64,000 nt of DNA from Labyrinthula sp. Ha (Eukaryota > Sar > Bigyra > Labyrinthulida > Labyrinthulaceae), in assembly GCA_015227615.1 (NCBI GenBank), contig JAALGZ010000011.1:1178001-1242000 (forward strand), read 5' to 3'. Numbering within the stretch: the first letter of the stretch is position 1; every line of letters starts with the position of its first letter. The position numbers were made by a program, and so were the translations under genes. The notes beneath the pieces are model-generated. The model searched no databases and was not told the DNA's origin. It saw only the letters and a list, made by a program, of their open reading frames with translations. Shown here in pieces: positions 11,794-24,156 of the stretch.

Positions 11794-13071
11794 TTATTTA
11801 GTTACTTCATGTAGTGCATTAGAAAGATATTCTACATTTCCAGTAGTCACTCCAGCCATACTAATTCTTCCATCAGCAGTCATGTATACATGTTCGCTTC
11901 CTTTCATCTGCTCTACCTGCTCTTTGTTCAATCCAGTGTAACAAAACATACCAATCTGTTTCTCAATATGACTCCAGTCTAATGTACTTCCAGCTTTTTC
12001 AAGACCTACAGTTAACTCTCTTCTCATTGATTTGATTCTACTAGCCATACCATCGCACTCTTCTCTCCACTGCTGAGTCAAAGCAGAATCTCCAAGAACC
12101 TTGTCAATAATTCTAGCTCCATTCACGGGTGGGTTTGAGTACATTGGTCGAACAACAAGCTTTAATTGACTTTCAACTCTTGCTTTTTCTTCTGCATCTT
12201 GACAAACAATGGAAAAAGCACCAACTCTTTCTCCATATAATCCAAAGTTCTTTGCAAAACTTTGTGCAAGACATACTTTATTTCCATCTTCCACAAACAG
12301 TCTAATGGCAAACGCGTCATCTTCAGCATCTCCTGATGCAAATCCTTGGTAAGCGCAGTCCATCAAAACTAAATGATCCTTCTCCTTCATGGCTTTTGAC
12401 ATTTCTTCCCACTGAGCTTTAGTCGGGTCCATCCCAGTTGGATTATGGGCACAGGCATGAACTAAAAAGAGAGATCCATTATCCACGGACTTAATCTTTC
12501 CCATGAGTCCTTCAAAATCAAGTGCATTATTTGCTTTATCATAGTAAGGGTATTGATCAACATCCATTCCCGCCTTCTTAAAAATTGGCACGTGGTTACC
12601 CCAGGTGGGATTTGGTTGGTAGCAGACATTTCCAGTTGCCAAGGAAAAGGTGTTCATAAATTCAGATGCAATTCTACATGCTCCAGTTCCTGATAAACTC
12701 TGTGTAGCAGCAATTCGATCGCGATTCGAAGAAACGAAATCCTCACCATAAGCAAAAACAAGGGCTTTATCAACAAAAGAAGCAAGACCAGTAATTGGCA
12801 AGTATTCTTTCTTCAGTTCTTCGCCAATAAGTTGTTTTTCAGCAGCTCTTACGGATGGCAAAACGTAAGGTTGACCAGCATCGTCTCTGTAGGCGCCAAC
12901 ACCGAGATTAACCTTTCTGGAATCGTCATCTTTCAGAAAAGCATCATTAAGTCCAAGAATTGGGTCAGGAGGGGCCAGTGGGATATTTGCATACGGACTT
13001 GAGGAAAGGAACCGTAAATTTGATGCGGTTTGGTGTCTAGCAAGACTTTTTATAAGGTGAAATCTCTGCAT
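11794..13071 (-). CDS. Aspartate aminotransferase, probably mitochondrial
   Basis: 425 residues. PLP enzyme that interconverts aspartate plus 2-oxoglutarate with oxaloacetate plus glutamate. Signatures: HACAHNPTG, DCAYQGFASG, and the Schiff-base lysine in SFAKNFGLYGERVGAF. The N-terminus MQRFHLIKSLARHQTASNLR is basic, hydroxylated and free of acidic residues, a typical mitochondrial presequence. The catalytic body starts at YANIPLAPPDPILGL. I chose the ATG at 13071; the open frame reaches 13116 but only with a GTG. It is head-to-head with a second copy lacking the presequence. Together the pair could run a malate-aspartate shuttle. Confidence 0.95.
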   Translation of the reverse strand: MQRFHLIKSLARHQTASNLRFLSSSPYANIPLAPPDPILGLNDAFLKDDDSRKVNLGVGAYRDDAGQPYVLPSVRAAEKQLIGEELKKEYLPITGLASFVDKALVFAYGEDFVSSNRDRIAATQSLSGTGACRIASEFMNTFSLATGNVCYQPNPTWGNHVPIFKKAGMDVDQYPYYDKANNALDFEGLMGKIKSVDNGSLFLVHACAHNPTGMDPTKAQWEEMSKAMKEKDHLVLMDCAYQGFASGDAEDDAFAIRLFVEDGNKVCLAQSFAKNFGLYGERVGAFSIVCQDAEEKARVESQLKLVVRPMYSNPPVNGARIIDKVLGDSALTQQWREECDGMASRIKSMRRELTVGLEKAGSTLDWSHIEKQIGMFCYTGLNKEQVEQMKGSEHVYMTADGRISMAGVTTGNVEYLSNALHEVTK

Positions 13072-13346
13072 TTTCTTTGTCTTATATCTTTTTCTATAAT
13101 TTAGGACTGGTTCCACGCTAAAGAAAAATTGTCAACACGACCACTCTTATTCTTGGGTATATTATTTCCGTACTTTTATCAGTTGCTAAAACGATTCGAA
13201 CTTATTCGGATATTTATCATATGGGTGGTCCTTGGAGAAAACAAAAATCACAAAATTCGGAAACAAAAAAGAAGAAAACAAACCGAAGAATTCGGAAAAT
13301 AAGTATAATCGAAAACCTACCTTATAAGAAAAAGTAACCAAATAAC
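13072..13346. promoter_or_regulatory. Shared promoter of the two aminotransferase genes
   Basis: This 275-bp spacer separates two divergent ATGs and must hold both 5' regions. AATTCGGAAA occurs twice (near 13254 and 13290) and a related TTATTCGGATA lies near 13191. The repeated TTCGG core is a candidate shared control site. No TATA box is obvious. Confidence 0.45.
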
Positions 13347-14573
13347 ATGACAGAATCATATACTAACATTCCACTTGCCCCAGTGGACCCTATATTGGGC
13401 TTAAACACGGCTTTCAAGGAAGACAGCTCACCTAATAAAGTAAATGTGGGAGTGGGCGCTTACAGAGACGATGCTGGACTTCCATATGTTCTGCCTTCCG
13501 TTAGAGCTGCTGAAAAGTTGTTGGTCGATGAAGGTTTAAATAAAGAATACTTGCCAATCACTGGACTTGCCTCCTTTGTTGATAAAGCCCTTGTCTTTGC
13601 TTATGGAGAGGATTTCGTTTCTGCGAATCGCGATCGAATTGCTGCTACACAGAGTTTATCAGGAACTGGAGCTTGTAGAATTTCCGCAGAGTTTATTAAA
13701 ACATTCTCTTTGGCTAAAGGAGATACAGTTTACTTGCCTAATCCAACATGGGGAAATCACAATGCCATCTTCAAGAAAGCAGGGATGAAGGTAGAGCAGT
13801 ATCCTTACTATGATAAAGCAAACAATGCACTTGATTTCGAAGGTCTTCTTGGAAAAATAAAGTCTGTGGAAACCGGATCGCTGTTTTTAGTTCATGCATG
13901 TGCTCATAATCCAACTGGAATGGACCCGACAAAAGAACAGTGGGAAGAGATCTCTAAGGCCATGAAAGAGAAAGATCACTTAGTTCTTCTCGACTGTGCT
14001 TACCAAGGATTTGCATCTGGAAATGCAGAAGACGATGCCTTTGCCATCAGATTGTTTGTTCAAGATGGGAATAAGGTGTGTCTTGCACAGAGTTTTGCAA
14101 AGAACTTTGGATTGTATGGAGAAAGAGTTGGTGCGTTTTCTGTGATTTGTGCTGATCCAGAAGAAAAGGCGAGGATTGAGAGTCAATTGAAGCTGGTAAT
14201 TAGACCAATGTACTCGAATCCTCCAGTAAATGGTGCTAGAATAGTAGATAAAATTCTAGGTGACGCTGGATTGACCAAGATGTGGAGAGCAGACTGTAAA
14301 ATGATGGCTGACAGGATTCTAAAGATGAGAGGTGAGTTGAGAAAAGAATTAAAGAATGCTGGAAGTGTTTTGGACTGGAGCCACATTGAAAAGCAAATTG
14401 GTATGTTTTGCTTTACCGGGCTGGGTACGAATCAGGTTGCACGAATGACGAATGAGTATCATATTTACATGACGAGTAATGGACGTATTAGTATGGCAGG
14501 AGTGAATAGTGGAAACGTGAAATATATTGCGAATGCCCTACACGAAATTTCTAAGAGCAGTAATAAACTATAA
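13347..14573 (+). CDS. Aspartate aminotransferase, probably cytosolic
   Basis: 408 residues, same enzyme as its neighbour and closely similar along the whole body, with the same PLP-lysine motif SFAKNFGLYGERVGAF and HACAHNPTG. It begins directly with MTESYTNIPLAPVDPILGLN, with no presequence, so it is likely cytosolic. It differs most in the first residues and near the C-terminus (HEISKSSNKL). The inverted arrangement and high similarity point to a local inverted duplication followed by gain or loss of the targeting peptide. Confidence 0.95.
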   Translation: MTESYTNIPLAPVDPILGLNTAFKEDSSPNKVNVGVGAYRDDAGLPYVLPSVRAAEKLLVDEGLNKEYLPITGLASFVDKALVFAYGEDFVSANRDRIAATQSLSGTGACRISAEFIKTFSLAKGDTVYLPNPTWGNHNAIFKKAGMKVEQYPYYDKANNALDFEGLLGKIKSVETGSLFLVHACAHNPTGMDPTKEQWEEISKAMKEKDHLVLLDCAYQGFASGNAEDDAFAIRLFVQDGNKVCLAQSFAKNFGLYGERVGAFSVICADPEEKARIESQLKLVIRPMYSNPPVNGARIVDKILGDAGLTKMWRADCKMMADRILKMRGELRKELKNAGSVLDWSHIEKQIGMFCFTGLGTNQVARMTNEYHIYMTSNGRISMAGVNSGNVKYIANALHEISKSSNKL

Positions 14574-17500
14574 ACGTAGAATTGGTCTTTGTTTACATAA
14601 ATCTCTAGATTGACTTAAACAAAAAGTTGGTTAGGGTATGCTTGTCAGGTTTATAAATGTTTCTTTTTTCAACCAAGTAGCGCAGAGAGTAATTAGGATG
14701 TTATCCTAAGCTGAGGAAGTTTGATATGTTCATTTCTACAAAGAAACGAATGTTTATAGACGGAAGATACTTGGCAGTAAATTGGGCTGCGGGATCTAAC
14801 CTATACGTGAGAGATGGAGTAACTAAAATAATAATAAAGTTTAAGCCTGCACGCGTTAATTTTTTTAGAATATGTCCCGAAGTGTTAATGAAGGCAATAC
14901 GGAGGGATGAACATTTGGTACAAAAACTGTAAAAAGAGCAGCTTGAGCGTGTCTGAACTATTCTTAAATCAATATATGAGCCTCATGATGTTGAGAAGAA
15001 AAGTTCCATTTGTGCCCCCTCGCGTAAAACTCATAAGTTTTTTTGTAAGGGGTAGTTTTGGGGAAGATTAGAAGCAGATTTACCAATTAATCAAGGATGA
15101 CGAACAAAGGTATAACTCGTGAAGAATGTGGTTCGCACTATGCTTCCCTTACCTTAATTTCTTAATAATTACTGCAAAGTCAATTCCTTTTCCTCTGTCA
15201 GGAACCCCCCACTTAACCCATGGTATGTTTTGACATGGGCTCAGGTAGAACGTCAACATCCCGGGTTTAAGCAAAGCATGTGCTGAAACCCTAAGTTAAT
15301 TGCGTTCATAGCCAAATTTGCCTAGACTTACAAACTTATCGCGTTCTTAAAACAGATCTATAGAAGATGCTGTGTGATATTTGTAAATTTTCTCTCTAAC
15401 AAGTACATATAATTTCATAATAATGTTGTTAACAGAATGATTTTCTGTAGAGCGAGAGGTTCATTGCCATCACATGGTGATGCAAGCATTTCTTTTCCCT
15501 TGAATTCTGAGTATTGAGTGGGAAGTGTATCTATTCATGGTACTCATTTCATGGATGAGTCGTCTGCAATCACTGACTGTGGTCTAAAGGACTGAAAACC
15601 TTAGCGAAACAATTAAACCTTATACTTGTAAATAATACTAAGTTTAAGTTTGAAGCATTCTGGCTGCTGAGTGCACGTGATACATAGCGATGTATTTCTG
15701 GATCAACTGGTCATAGAGTGTAATACTATTCTTCTTTGGCACCAATGGAAATATAATTCACCACGAAAAACTTGTGCGAAGTTAAATCTACTACACTAGC
15801 ACCAGAAGAAAGAGCTTTTCATCGTGTTTAAGCTTTGATCTTCAGTTTTAGAGTATTTGCATGTGATTTATTCTACTTTTGCAAGGAAACTTGTTTCATA
15901 GAAAAGATCATGACCGATCCCAAACTTTCACTGGTAAACATCACTGGAGTAAAAGTAGTTACAAATTGCTAGAAATACAATATAAATGGAGCATTTATTC
16001 GAGGGAATTAGTATAAATATCATGAGACTTAAGAATTATTAGAAGATTAGTCACAAAATGCTGATATAAACTAGATTAAACCAAGGGAACTCAACTCTGA
16101 TTACTGTATATGTTATTAGGAAAGGTGATAACTCTCATCCTGTGTAGCTGTTAGACTATCCTCGTATGAAATATAATGTGAGGTACTATATAGTATAGGA
16201 ACAGTTTGGTTGCAAAATATTATTTTTCCAACTAAATCAAGTAAAAATAAGTATAGTTCCCAACAATTCAAGAGCACAGTAATAATAACAGTCCCACTTA
16301 GAGTTTCATAAAGGTAGAAACACAATACTGCTTCCGAGCCAAATAAACGACAGGAGAAAATTATAAAAAATGAAACGAAACCTCAACTGCAATAAGACAA
16401 GACAAGATTTGTCAATACAAAATCAAGTACAAATATCTGCTTGTAACAAGCTATAATGGTTATTTCAGAGCCTGAACTTGAATAGAAATATTTTAAGTAC
16501 AAACACCTAGTAGCTTGGATTCCTTCATCCAATAAGATACTTGGACTTCATCCTATAATCATCTTTATTGTCAATGTTATATATCACAGTAAAAATACTA
16601 TAACATTAATATACTTCATCTGGAACAACCCTTAAAATGCTTCTCCTGAGTTCCAGTGGCATGAACAACCCCATGATTAATATTTGTATATATTTACAAC
16701 CATCCAGGAAATTGTTAAGTGAGGTATTTTGGGTTATAAGAGTAGAGCTTGAGACATAGTAGGACTTTTATCTTACTACTACCAAGAGTGTGATTACTTA
16801 TCAACAACGACTTAATCTAAAGCTACCAGAGAGCTTAGTCTTAAGAGCATAGAAATATTTATCTTGCTATGACGTACATATGATACCAAAATAACCATCG
16901 GTTCTCATTGGGCATCTGTTGATGTAAGATTTTACAAGCTCAATGAAGAATTTTGATTTGTTCCAATAATTGAGAATTTCCACCAAGTCATTTTCCGGCT
17001 ATAATGAAAGACAACCAGAGTGAGAAATAGGTAGGTAATAAATTTTTTTCAAATAACAGTAGCTTTGATGTTCCCGAAGTATTTTTATCTTTTTCTCATT
17101 CAATTACATACTTAGTTTATTATTAATTTATGAGTATTAGCATTATAACAGTAATGAATACCTAACGATGCCGATAAGAGTCTCAGGAAGGTATGCCAGA
17201 GTGATGGCTTGGCGTAACTGACGAATAAATTCCAAAAAACTGACATTATGGGTAACTAGACTGTAAAAGTGTACAGTCCAATGTAATTTTGCAAAATCAC
17301 ATATTTCATGTTTGTGAATTTGAAGATTTTTCATCTTGGCAAATTTTAGCAAAACTCCGAAGTTGTTTTTTTTAACTCAGGTGAGTCATTCAAAAAATCT
17401 CCTGTAACTGAAATTTGGGATAGGTGGAAGTTTTGACAATGGGAAATGGCCAAATAACTCAGTAACACTATAGAGTACATGATAAATTAATCTTTTGAGC

Positions 17501-19739
17501 ACTTAACCTAATTTGCTACTGTAAAGGGGACCCGGAGTATTTCACTCATCTCGTGTTTGAATAGTTTAGATTTGAAATAAATTACAAAGATTTTATTTTG
17601 CCAACAAAGACTCTATTGCTAACTAACATTCAAATATTAGCTAAAAGATAAGAATTGGTAATCTAATAAGTTACAACCTATTTAGGCACTTCGTTAAGCT
17701 TCATATAATTATAGCAGTTTGTTGTAACTTTCTAAACAAATGGCTTTCTTCATTGAAATAAGGAACTCAATAACTATACCCCCTGTCAATCGCAATTATA
17801 CTTTGCAAATGCTTAGAAAAAACCGGTATTATAAATAACGATAATCTTCTAGATATGTCCTTCCTGTATAAGTACTCCAGAACTGAATAGAGCTTCAGTT
17901 AGAAATTCATACTCTTCACAGCTCAAAACTAGAATTAGAAAGTGAAATATATATACTGTTCTTTAGTGTGTTAAAAACGATCAAGGCTAGTTACAATGTT
18001 TTCATGCAAAGTTTCCACTTATGAAAAATTTAAATTAATTCCTCGATGAACTTAATATTACGCATAAAGGGAACTATCTGAACACACTGAGGGTTTTTCA
18101 GGGATCTAAACTAAGTGCCCAAACATGTTATCTGAGGACCCATAATTCCTGTAAAAATAATCCTACTAAGAGAAAATACTATATTTATCAGAATCACAAA
18201 GTACGGATTATTGGTTCAGAGTTTAACCTTCCTCCAGTAGACTCTATATAACAATACAAAATCTGAGTTCGATAAAAATTGAGCTTCTGAAAATAAATAA
18301 CAATTAATCGTTTTCATTTACCAATCAATATGTTAAAGGAACATAGTCAATAACATAGAATAAAAAAAAAGAAGTATAGCCTAAAACCTGGGTTGAATAG
18401 AAGCCACAAAGCCACCATGCTTCTCCCCCTTCCGTTTTTTCTGCCGTTTCTGTATGCTATACCCATTTAAACTCCCAATACATGTAGCCGGAACGTGCGG
18501 ACAGGAAGGATTTGGAAAATCTGGGTCGGTTTTAATATACTTAGTTTTTTGCTATCTGTGTAAAAAAACCTGTACATCTATTCGACCTAGTTACCAAAAA
18601 TTTCAGCTTTCTAAAGAATTAATAATGAGTGGTTCCTGTTACCTTGTGAGTAACATCAATTTATATTTAATGTACAAATTATATTGTAATTGATCTAGTT
18701 TCTATCTATAAAGAAGAGTACTAGCAAAACCTAAACTGAGTTCATTTATTGGTGTCAGAGAAGAGCCCCGCCGTGCAGAATGTAGTTAACCTTACCATAA
18801 CTTTTCTTGCTCATAGTGGCTCGTGATATGAGTTAGTAAAATGTTGTTGAAAGTAGTCATTTTTCAACAGTCGCATGATATTACGAAGATATGAGACATT
18901 CAATGGTCTATCTTTTTAAGAGAGCTGATAAACCTACATAGTTAGTTAAGTATTGGAGATCCTGACAATGGTTTTGAACGTTCAAAATTAACCGAAATCC
19001 TGCTTTTGATTAGAAACAGTAAGACAAGGAAAATCATTCAAAACGAATGCAGAGAGTATGTTGTTCTTGAAGTAAAGTTGAAACTTATGTATTTTATTTC
19101 TTAGGTGGGTTTGTCTCCGTTCTAGAGACATTGCAGTATATACTGAATATATTACGATTTATCTACATAACGCTACTTAGAGGAAAACTATGAAAACCTC
19201 TAAGACGAATTCTACATCTAACTATTGCCCTTGAATACAAAACGTACGTTTCATGTTCACAGCCGCTGATGTATTGAATTTCTCTAGGATCCTTCTAATT
19301 AGGAAGAGTATGGAAGGTTCTATATCTGCCTTTCGTTTCATTGTAAGCTTCATTTTAAGTCAGTTCTAATGCTCTTGATTTCCTTGATGTGAAAGTGAGA
19401 GTACGTTACTCTTAGGTTGGAAAGTGCATGATACTTGCCTTATATATGCTCAAGTCTTACTGCGAAACCCGAAAGTAAGTAATTTACCTGGATTGTACTT
19501 TTCTAGATTCTCTTGAGCAGGACACTCTATAATGCTACGTAACAGAATGTTAACTTTAAAACTGCCAGTGTCACTAGAGGATCAGCAAAAATATTGCTAC
19601 TCTCTACGTAGTAGTGCATACTGATCTCTGTATAGAACCCCATGCATTTCATGGTGATGAGCCTGAACTGGATTTCTTTTCTTTCGAACCGTGTATCTAC
19701 TTAAATATATATACATATTCTTTATCAAATTTCATTATT
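14574..19739. other. Gene-poor stretch with a faint coding relic at its start
   Basis: Over 5 kb with no intact gene recognised. From about 14726 to 15100 one plus-strand frame stays protein-like (starting MFISTKKRMFIDGRYLAVNW) but is interrupted by stops. It may be a decayed gene or element of unknown family. The rest is AT-rich and shows no repeat or RNA gene that I can identify. Confidence 0.35.
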
Positions 19740-22250
19740 GGTTTCATACACATTGCTGAGTTTGCCAAAAAAATATCCAAAGACAAAAGAATAAAATGCA
19801 CATTGAACACAAACAACAAGTTAGATTATGACCCAGTTGATTTTGGCGATCCAGATCATTCGAAGTCTCTATTTTTAGTGATGTATGATGCGCCTCCAGC
19901 TCATTGTCAAAAAAGGTTTCACGGAGAGCTGAACACATCTTGGCTCTTCCATCTATATGTACCATATTTACCAGGGGACTGTTCCAGGTAAGATCAATCC
20001 AGAAGGTAGTAGTGCCTTCAGTAAGTTGTTCAAGTAATGAAACCATGTGGAAGAAGGAGTTGCACAAGATGCGATGGTTGATATCGAAGCTTCTCGCTTC
20101 TTAAGGACTTTCTATAGAGGCCGAGCACACTCAGAACTTGGTGGGTGTGTTCAATATATTTTCTATGAGATGTGTTGAAGTAGCTTGTACTAAATATACC
20201 AGCTGTTCAGTTCCTTAAGTTTTTTGTTCATGAGCTGGAAGTCCGCAATTTAGTTTGAAATGTGAAAAGGCAAGTTTCCAGGAAGGGTTATCGGGGTCTT
20301 GAGTGGGAAACTGCGTTACTACATTTAGCATTCCAGAGAGATGAACCCATTCTTGTGTTGATTTAATGACTATAACCAATTTTGTGAAATTATAGAGCTC
20401 GCTGCTATAGGTCAATTACAGCAGCAGCAAAGGAGAAATTAAGTTCTTCTTGCTTTCTACAGATTCGTTCTTATCTGTGAGTATGTGTGAATGGATTTTC
20501 AGGGGTTACTTCATCGCTTATATCTGCAAGGTTGAAGTTTTGCTGTAGATTAACTTCGGGTCCTTTATTGGTTTCTACAAAATTAACACTTATCACGCCG
20601 TCGATACATCTCCAACTTGTTTCAAGCTTTGGCTAGAATTAAAAGTTGCGCATATTTTATGTTCTAAACCTTTTTTTTCGTGATGCTCTCCCTGTTCGGT
20701 TGCCGAGAAGTGTATTCTCCTCTCCTAAAAGTAAGTATGTTATCCAATCTAAACAAAGTTTGAGATAAAACCCCTGTTATATTTTTGAAACAAGAAGCTT
20801 CGGATTAGCGAGGACATCTTAGTTTCTGTAAGAGTTCTTAAGAGCTGTCTGGTTTTAACTTGAGACGTAGATTTGGTATTATATACAACTATCCACAGCA
20901 GTAATTCTTGTGAAGTATTGTCAGCAGAATTTCTTAGCAACACAAGAATTTCTTTGTTGCGTTGATAAAAATAGATATCGTCTATGAAACTTAGATTGTT
21001 TGAGAAATAAATAAGTTCTGTTGGAGGCTTTCCTTAAAGAATATTTAAGATAAAACTTAGTATGCTGTAAAGTATTATGGTGAATTAAAATTTGATCTAT
21101 GGTGATGAATTGCAAAATCTCTCGGGTAATGCAGATCTCTTTTCTTAATTCCGGATGTAATTTAAACCAAACACTTGCATAGTTATGAAGGCATATGAAT
21201 ATATTGAAGAAGCTAAACTCTCTTATGGTTCGTGAAAGAAACTTTTGAAAAATCGATAACTGCAATTATGAATAGCTTACTTGAACTCTACAAGGAAGAC
21301 GTAAACTTTCTTGATACGCTGATTTTTTTTGAAAGGATTAATACTAGTTGAAACTTTTCTCTTGTTTCAACTTTTTCCCGGAAATCAGCTTCATAACCGA
21401 GACTGAAATTCTTACAGTTGGTTTTGCTCTGTTACTTATGGATTTGGATAAGGTTTTATTTGCTATAATTAAGAGAGAGAGACGGATTTAGAATTTGAAG
21501 ATCGGCGCATTGCCCCCCCCTGTGTAGAGCAGGATTAAGTCTACAGTTGTAAGTATCATCATTTCTTCTGTACCTACAGTTTAAAATGCAATAGAGATGT
21601 ATTCACCCAGTTGTTAAAGATAAAACCGAGATAGAACTGAATCTTTTAGTTTCCCAATATTTATGTTGTCCTGTCATGATAAGTTCTAATCCTTCAAGAT
21701 CTTTGTTTCAAGTTTGACTTCCTGTATTATTGGTTTAATATTTGAAACAAGGTTTTCTACTTCTTCAAGAATGAATCTTTCTTGAATATTTGCTTCTGTA
21801 GATTCCACAATTTAAATTTTCTGGTTAAATTTTGTGGATATTGAAGCTTTTTTATTTTTTCTAATAGCTAGAAAGAGAAACGTTGTTTTGACATATTAGT
21901 TTACTTTCAACTATGGTTTTATCTACAGGAAAATTTTCCTTGATAGCTTTCGTAAGAGATTGAAGAATGATTTTCCGACACTGATCTCTAGCCACAGCTT
22001 GAAGCCTTCTAATGGGGGCTGCCCAACTAACTTCTTTCCTATTAACTTTCATCTTTATAGAAAACATTCCAAAGTTGTATTCTTACTTCGTAAAAGAAGT
22101 TTGTTTGCGTGGATGATATTTGGTTAAGAAGTCGATGAGATGTTAGTGAGATGTAGCTATTCACCATATCTGTGACGATTTTTGCAATATTTTTTATTTT
22201 TATTCTGTTTCCAAGTTCTTGGCTTGGATTCAAAATATCTTTTCATTATA
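19740..22250 (-). pseudogene. Decayed long coding relic, family unknown
   Basis: Protein-like open stretches follow one another on the minus strand over about 2.5 kb, in shifting frames. Readable pieces include SWAAPIRRLQAVARDQCRKI (about 21960-22020), QERFILEEVENLVSNI (about 21750), a block at 20921-21265, and DPDNPSWKLAFSHFKLNC near 20270. The minus strand has far more such stretches than the plus strand here. I infer an old broken gene or mobile element with several breaks. I recognise no domain and cannot assign a family. Its ends are approximate. Confidence 0.4.
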
Positions 22251-22843
22251 CCTAAATAATCTTATGTATGCCTAGTCGTATTTCTTTGTTAAAGAACTTT
22301 CTGCTTCCTTCTTTGCTGAGAAAAAACTTCTATTTAATTAAACTTAGATTCGTGTGGGATGCATAAGAGGTCATAACAATGAGAATTTTACCTTTGATGT
22401 CATTCTCAAATCAATATTTCATTCATTATTCACCGCAACTTCTTCATATCTCTCTAAATTTAATCCTTAATAGAGTACTAAGAACTTCTTCAATTTTTCT
22501 TCGTTAAAACTCGCAAATTAAATGAAAAACTGTTTTAGTGCATAGAAACTCAGCCACTGGAGTCTGTTGAAACTTAAGCATGTAACTTCCTACAAAGACA
22601 AAAACCCCAAGTCATTTGCTAGGATTAGAGACTCCAGGGGCGCGCCTATCTGAAAGGTACGGGAGTCGATATTTGTCGTGGTGCGTAACTAAGGTGCTCC
22701 TTTTTGGAAAGCATCATCTGAATAAATTGTTCTTGCATGGATTTGAATCCATTATCTGATTTGGAAACGATGTTTTCCCTCTTATTTGATATTAGATTTA
22801 CATTATTAAACTTTTTAACGATTAATTAAATAATGACCAATAA
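22251..22843. other. Intergenic, upstream of the glycosyltransferase
   Basis: No gene or repeat seen. A GGGGCGCGCC stretch at about 22638-22647 is an unusually GC-rich patch in this AT-rich DNA. Confidence 0.4.
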
Positions 22844-24088
22844 ATGACGTGGCAGAAATTCTGGCACATGTTCCTAAATAGGACAATTAAAACAAACAAG
22901 AAACAAAACGTCAACATGAAAAAGACATCCAAACACCAAAACATCCTCTACCTTTGTACAATAATTACATTGCTCATTCTTCTTATTTATGTATTTGATA
23001 ATTCAGAAACGTCAATAATAACTAAGCAGGTCAGATACTTCAACTTTATACAAACCCTTCCTCCTGGGGAATTCACAAAATTACAATATGACGAGGAAAT
23101 TTACAAAATTCACCTGATAATGTATTATGATGAGTTAAAACCTAGACAGTTTTGCCTCGTAGAAAATCTTCTTTTAAAAATCCAAGAAAATTCTCGTTCA
23201 ACCATTCCAATAGAAATAAACATTTGGATCAAAAATGAAACTCAAAGAGACGCAGAATTTATAGATAAAACAGTTTCAAAGCTTCGACCAATTGTTAAGA
23301 ATTCTCCAAGAATACTTCGTTTACAATTTAGTATTTTAATCTTTGAAAATCTCATTGAATCAACACCTTTAGAAGAACTTTATAAATGCGAACCCTCTGA
23401 AACTATTGCGTGTAAACCTTTAGGTAAATTTGAAGATCAAAATAAAGCAAATGCAGCTAGATTAGCTATTATTTTTAAATATGGAGGGTTGTATATGGAC
23501 TTAGATTTTGTTACTTTTCAAGATCCCACTATTTTAAGAAGCCCTTTTCTTTCAGATGGAGCTAGTAAGCAGCTTAAGAAAAAATTTAATAATGCGATGT
23601 TTAGATTTACAAACGAGAATAGAAAAATATTAATTTGGATGATGAAATTTTTTGTTAGTAATTATGATGGAGATAAATGGGGAAATAATGGACCACAAAT
23701 GTTTACTAAGTTTTTTTCTGGGGAAAGTAATGCCTGTACTTATAATAAAACCCACATTAATTGTTCTGATGATTTAGTATTGAAAATATGGCCTACAGCT
23801 GCAGTTTATCCAATTTATTTTATGGCTGGTGATGTAAAACTTTTTAAATCTGACTATAAATCATTTCTGCAGGTTTTTAATAAGAAAACAGAAAACTCAG
23901 GTTCATTTTTTGTCCATCTTTGGCACAAGATAACCAAAAAATATGAGATTGCTTCTTGCAAATTGAAAGATTCTAAAGAGCAACTTGAGTTTTATTTGAA
24001 TACTTCAATAGGAACACTTAAATCTAACTTTTGCCCTAGTGTTTTTGAAATAATGAAACAAACTTCATTACCGAATTGTGATTTCTGA
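22844..24088 (+). CDS. Type II membrane glycosyltransferase, GT32/A4GALT-like
   Basis: 414 residues, likely a Golgi sugar transferase. A short cytosolic tail and one membrane anchor at about residues 33-51 (NILYLCTIITLLILLIYVF) give type II topology. NAARLAIIFKYGGLYMDLD (to about residue 221) holds the DxD nucleotide-sugar motif in the standard GT32 setting, and WGNNGPQMFTKFF (about 279-291) matches the conserved NNGP motif of the alpha-1,4-galactosyl/GlcNAc-transferase C-terminal domain. A C-terminal FVHLWHK fits the family's VHxWxxxW-like end. Several N-x-S/T sites fit a luminal domain. The acceptor is unknown. Another ATG at residue 25 would shorten the tail. It is convergent with PFKFB, with 68 bp between the stops. 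Confidence 0.88.
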   Translation: MTWQKFWHMFLNRTIKTNKKQNVNMKKTSKHQNILYLCTIITLLILLIYVFDNSETSIITKQVRYFNFIQTLPPGEFTKLQYDEEIYKIHLIMYYDELKPRQFCLVENLLLKIQENSRSTIPIEINIWIKNETQRDAEFIDKTVSKLRPIVKNSPRILRLQFSILIFENLIESTPLEELYKCEPSETIACKPLGKFEDQNKANAARLAIIFKYGGLYMDLDFVTFQDPTILRSPFLSDGASKQLKKKFNNAMFRFTNENRKILIWMMKFFVSNYDGDKWGNNGPQMFTKFFSGESNACTYNKTHINCSDDLVLKIWPTAAVYPIYFMAGDVKLFKSDYKSFLQVFNKKTENSGSFFVHLWHKITKKYEIASCKLKDSKEQLEFYLNTSIGTLKSNFCPSVFEIMKQTSLPNCDF

Positions 24089-24156
24089 TGAATAAAATCT
24101 AGTTTATAAATAATAATATAGAAACGAAAATTAAAAACAGCATAATAACAAGTGTT

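Noticed and set aside
19614-19991. 125-residue plus-strand frame with a faint DDE-transposase-like look (APPAH, LPGDCS)
   Set aside because: The catalytic residues do not align, and the opposite strand fits the surrounding coding relic better.
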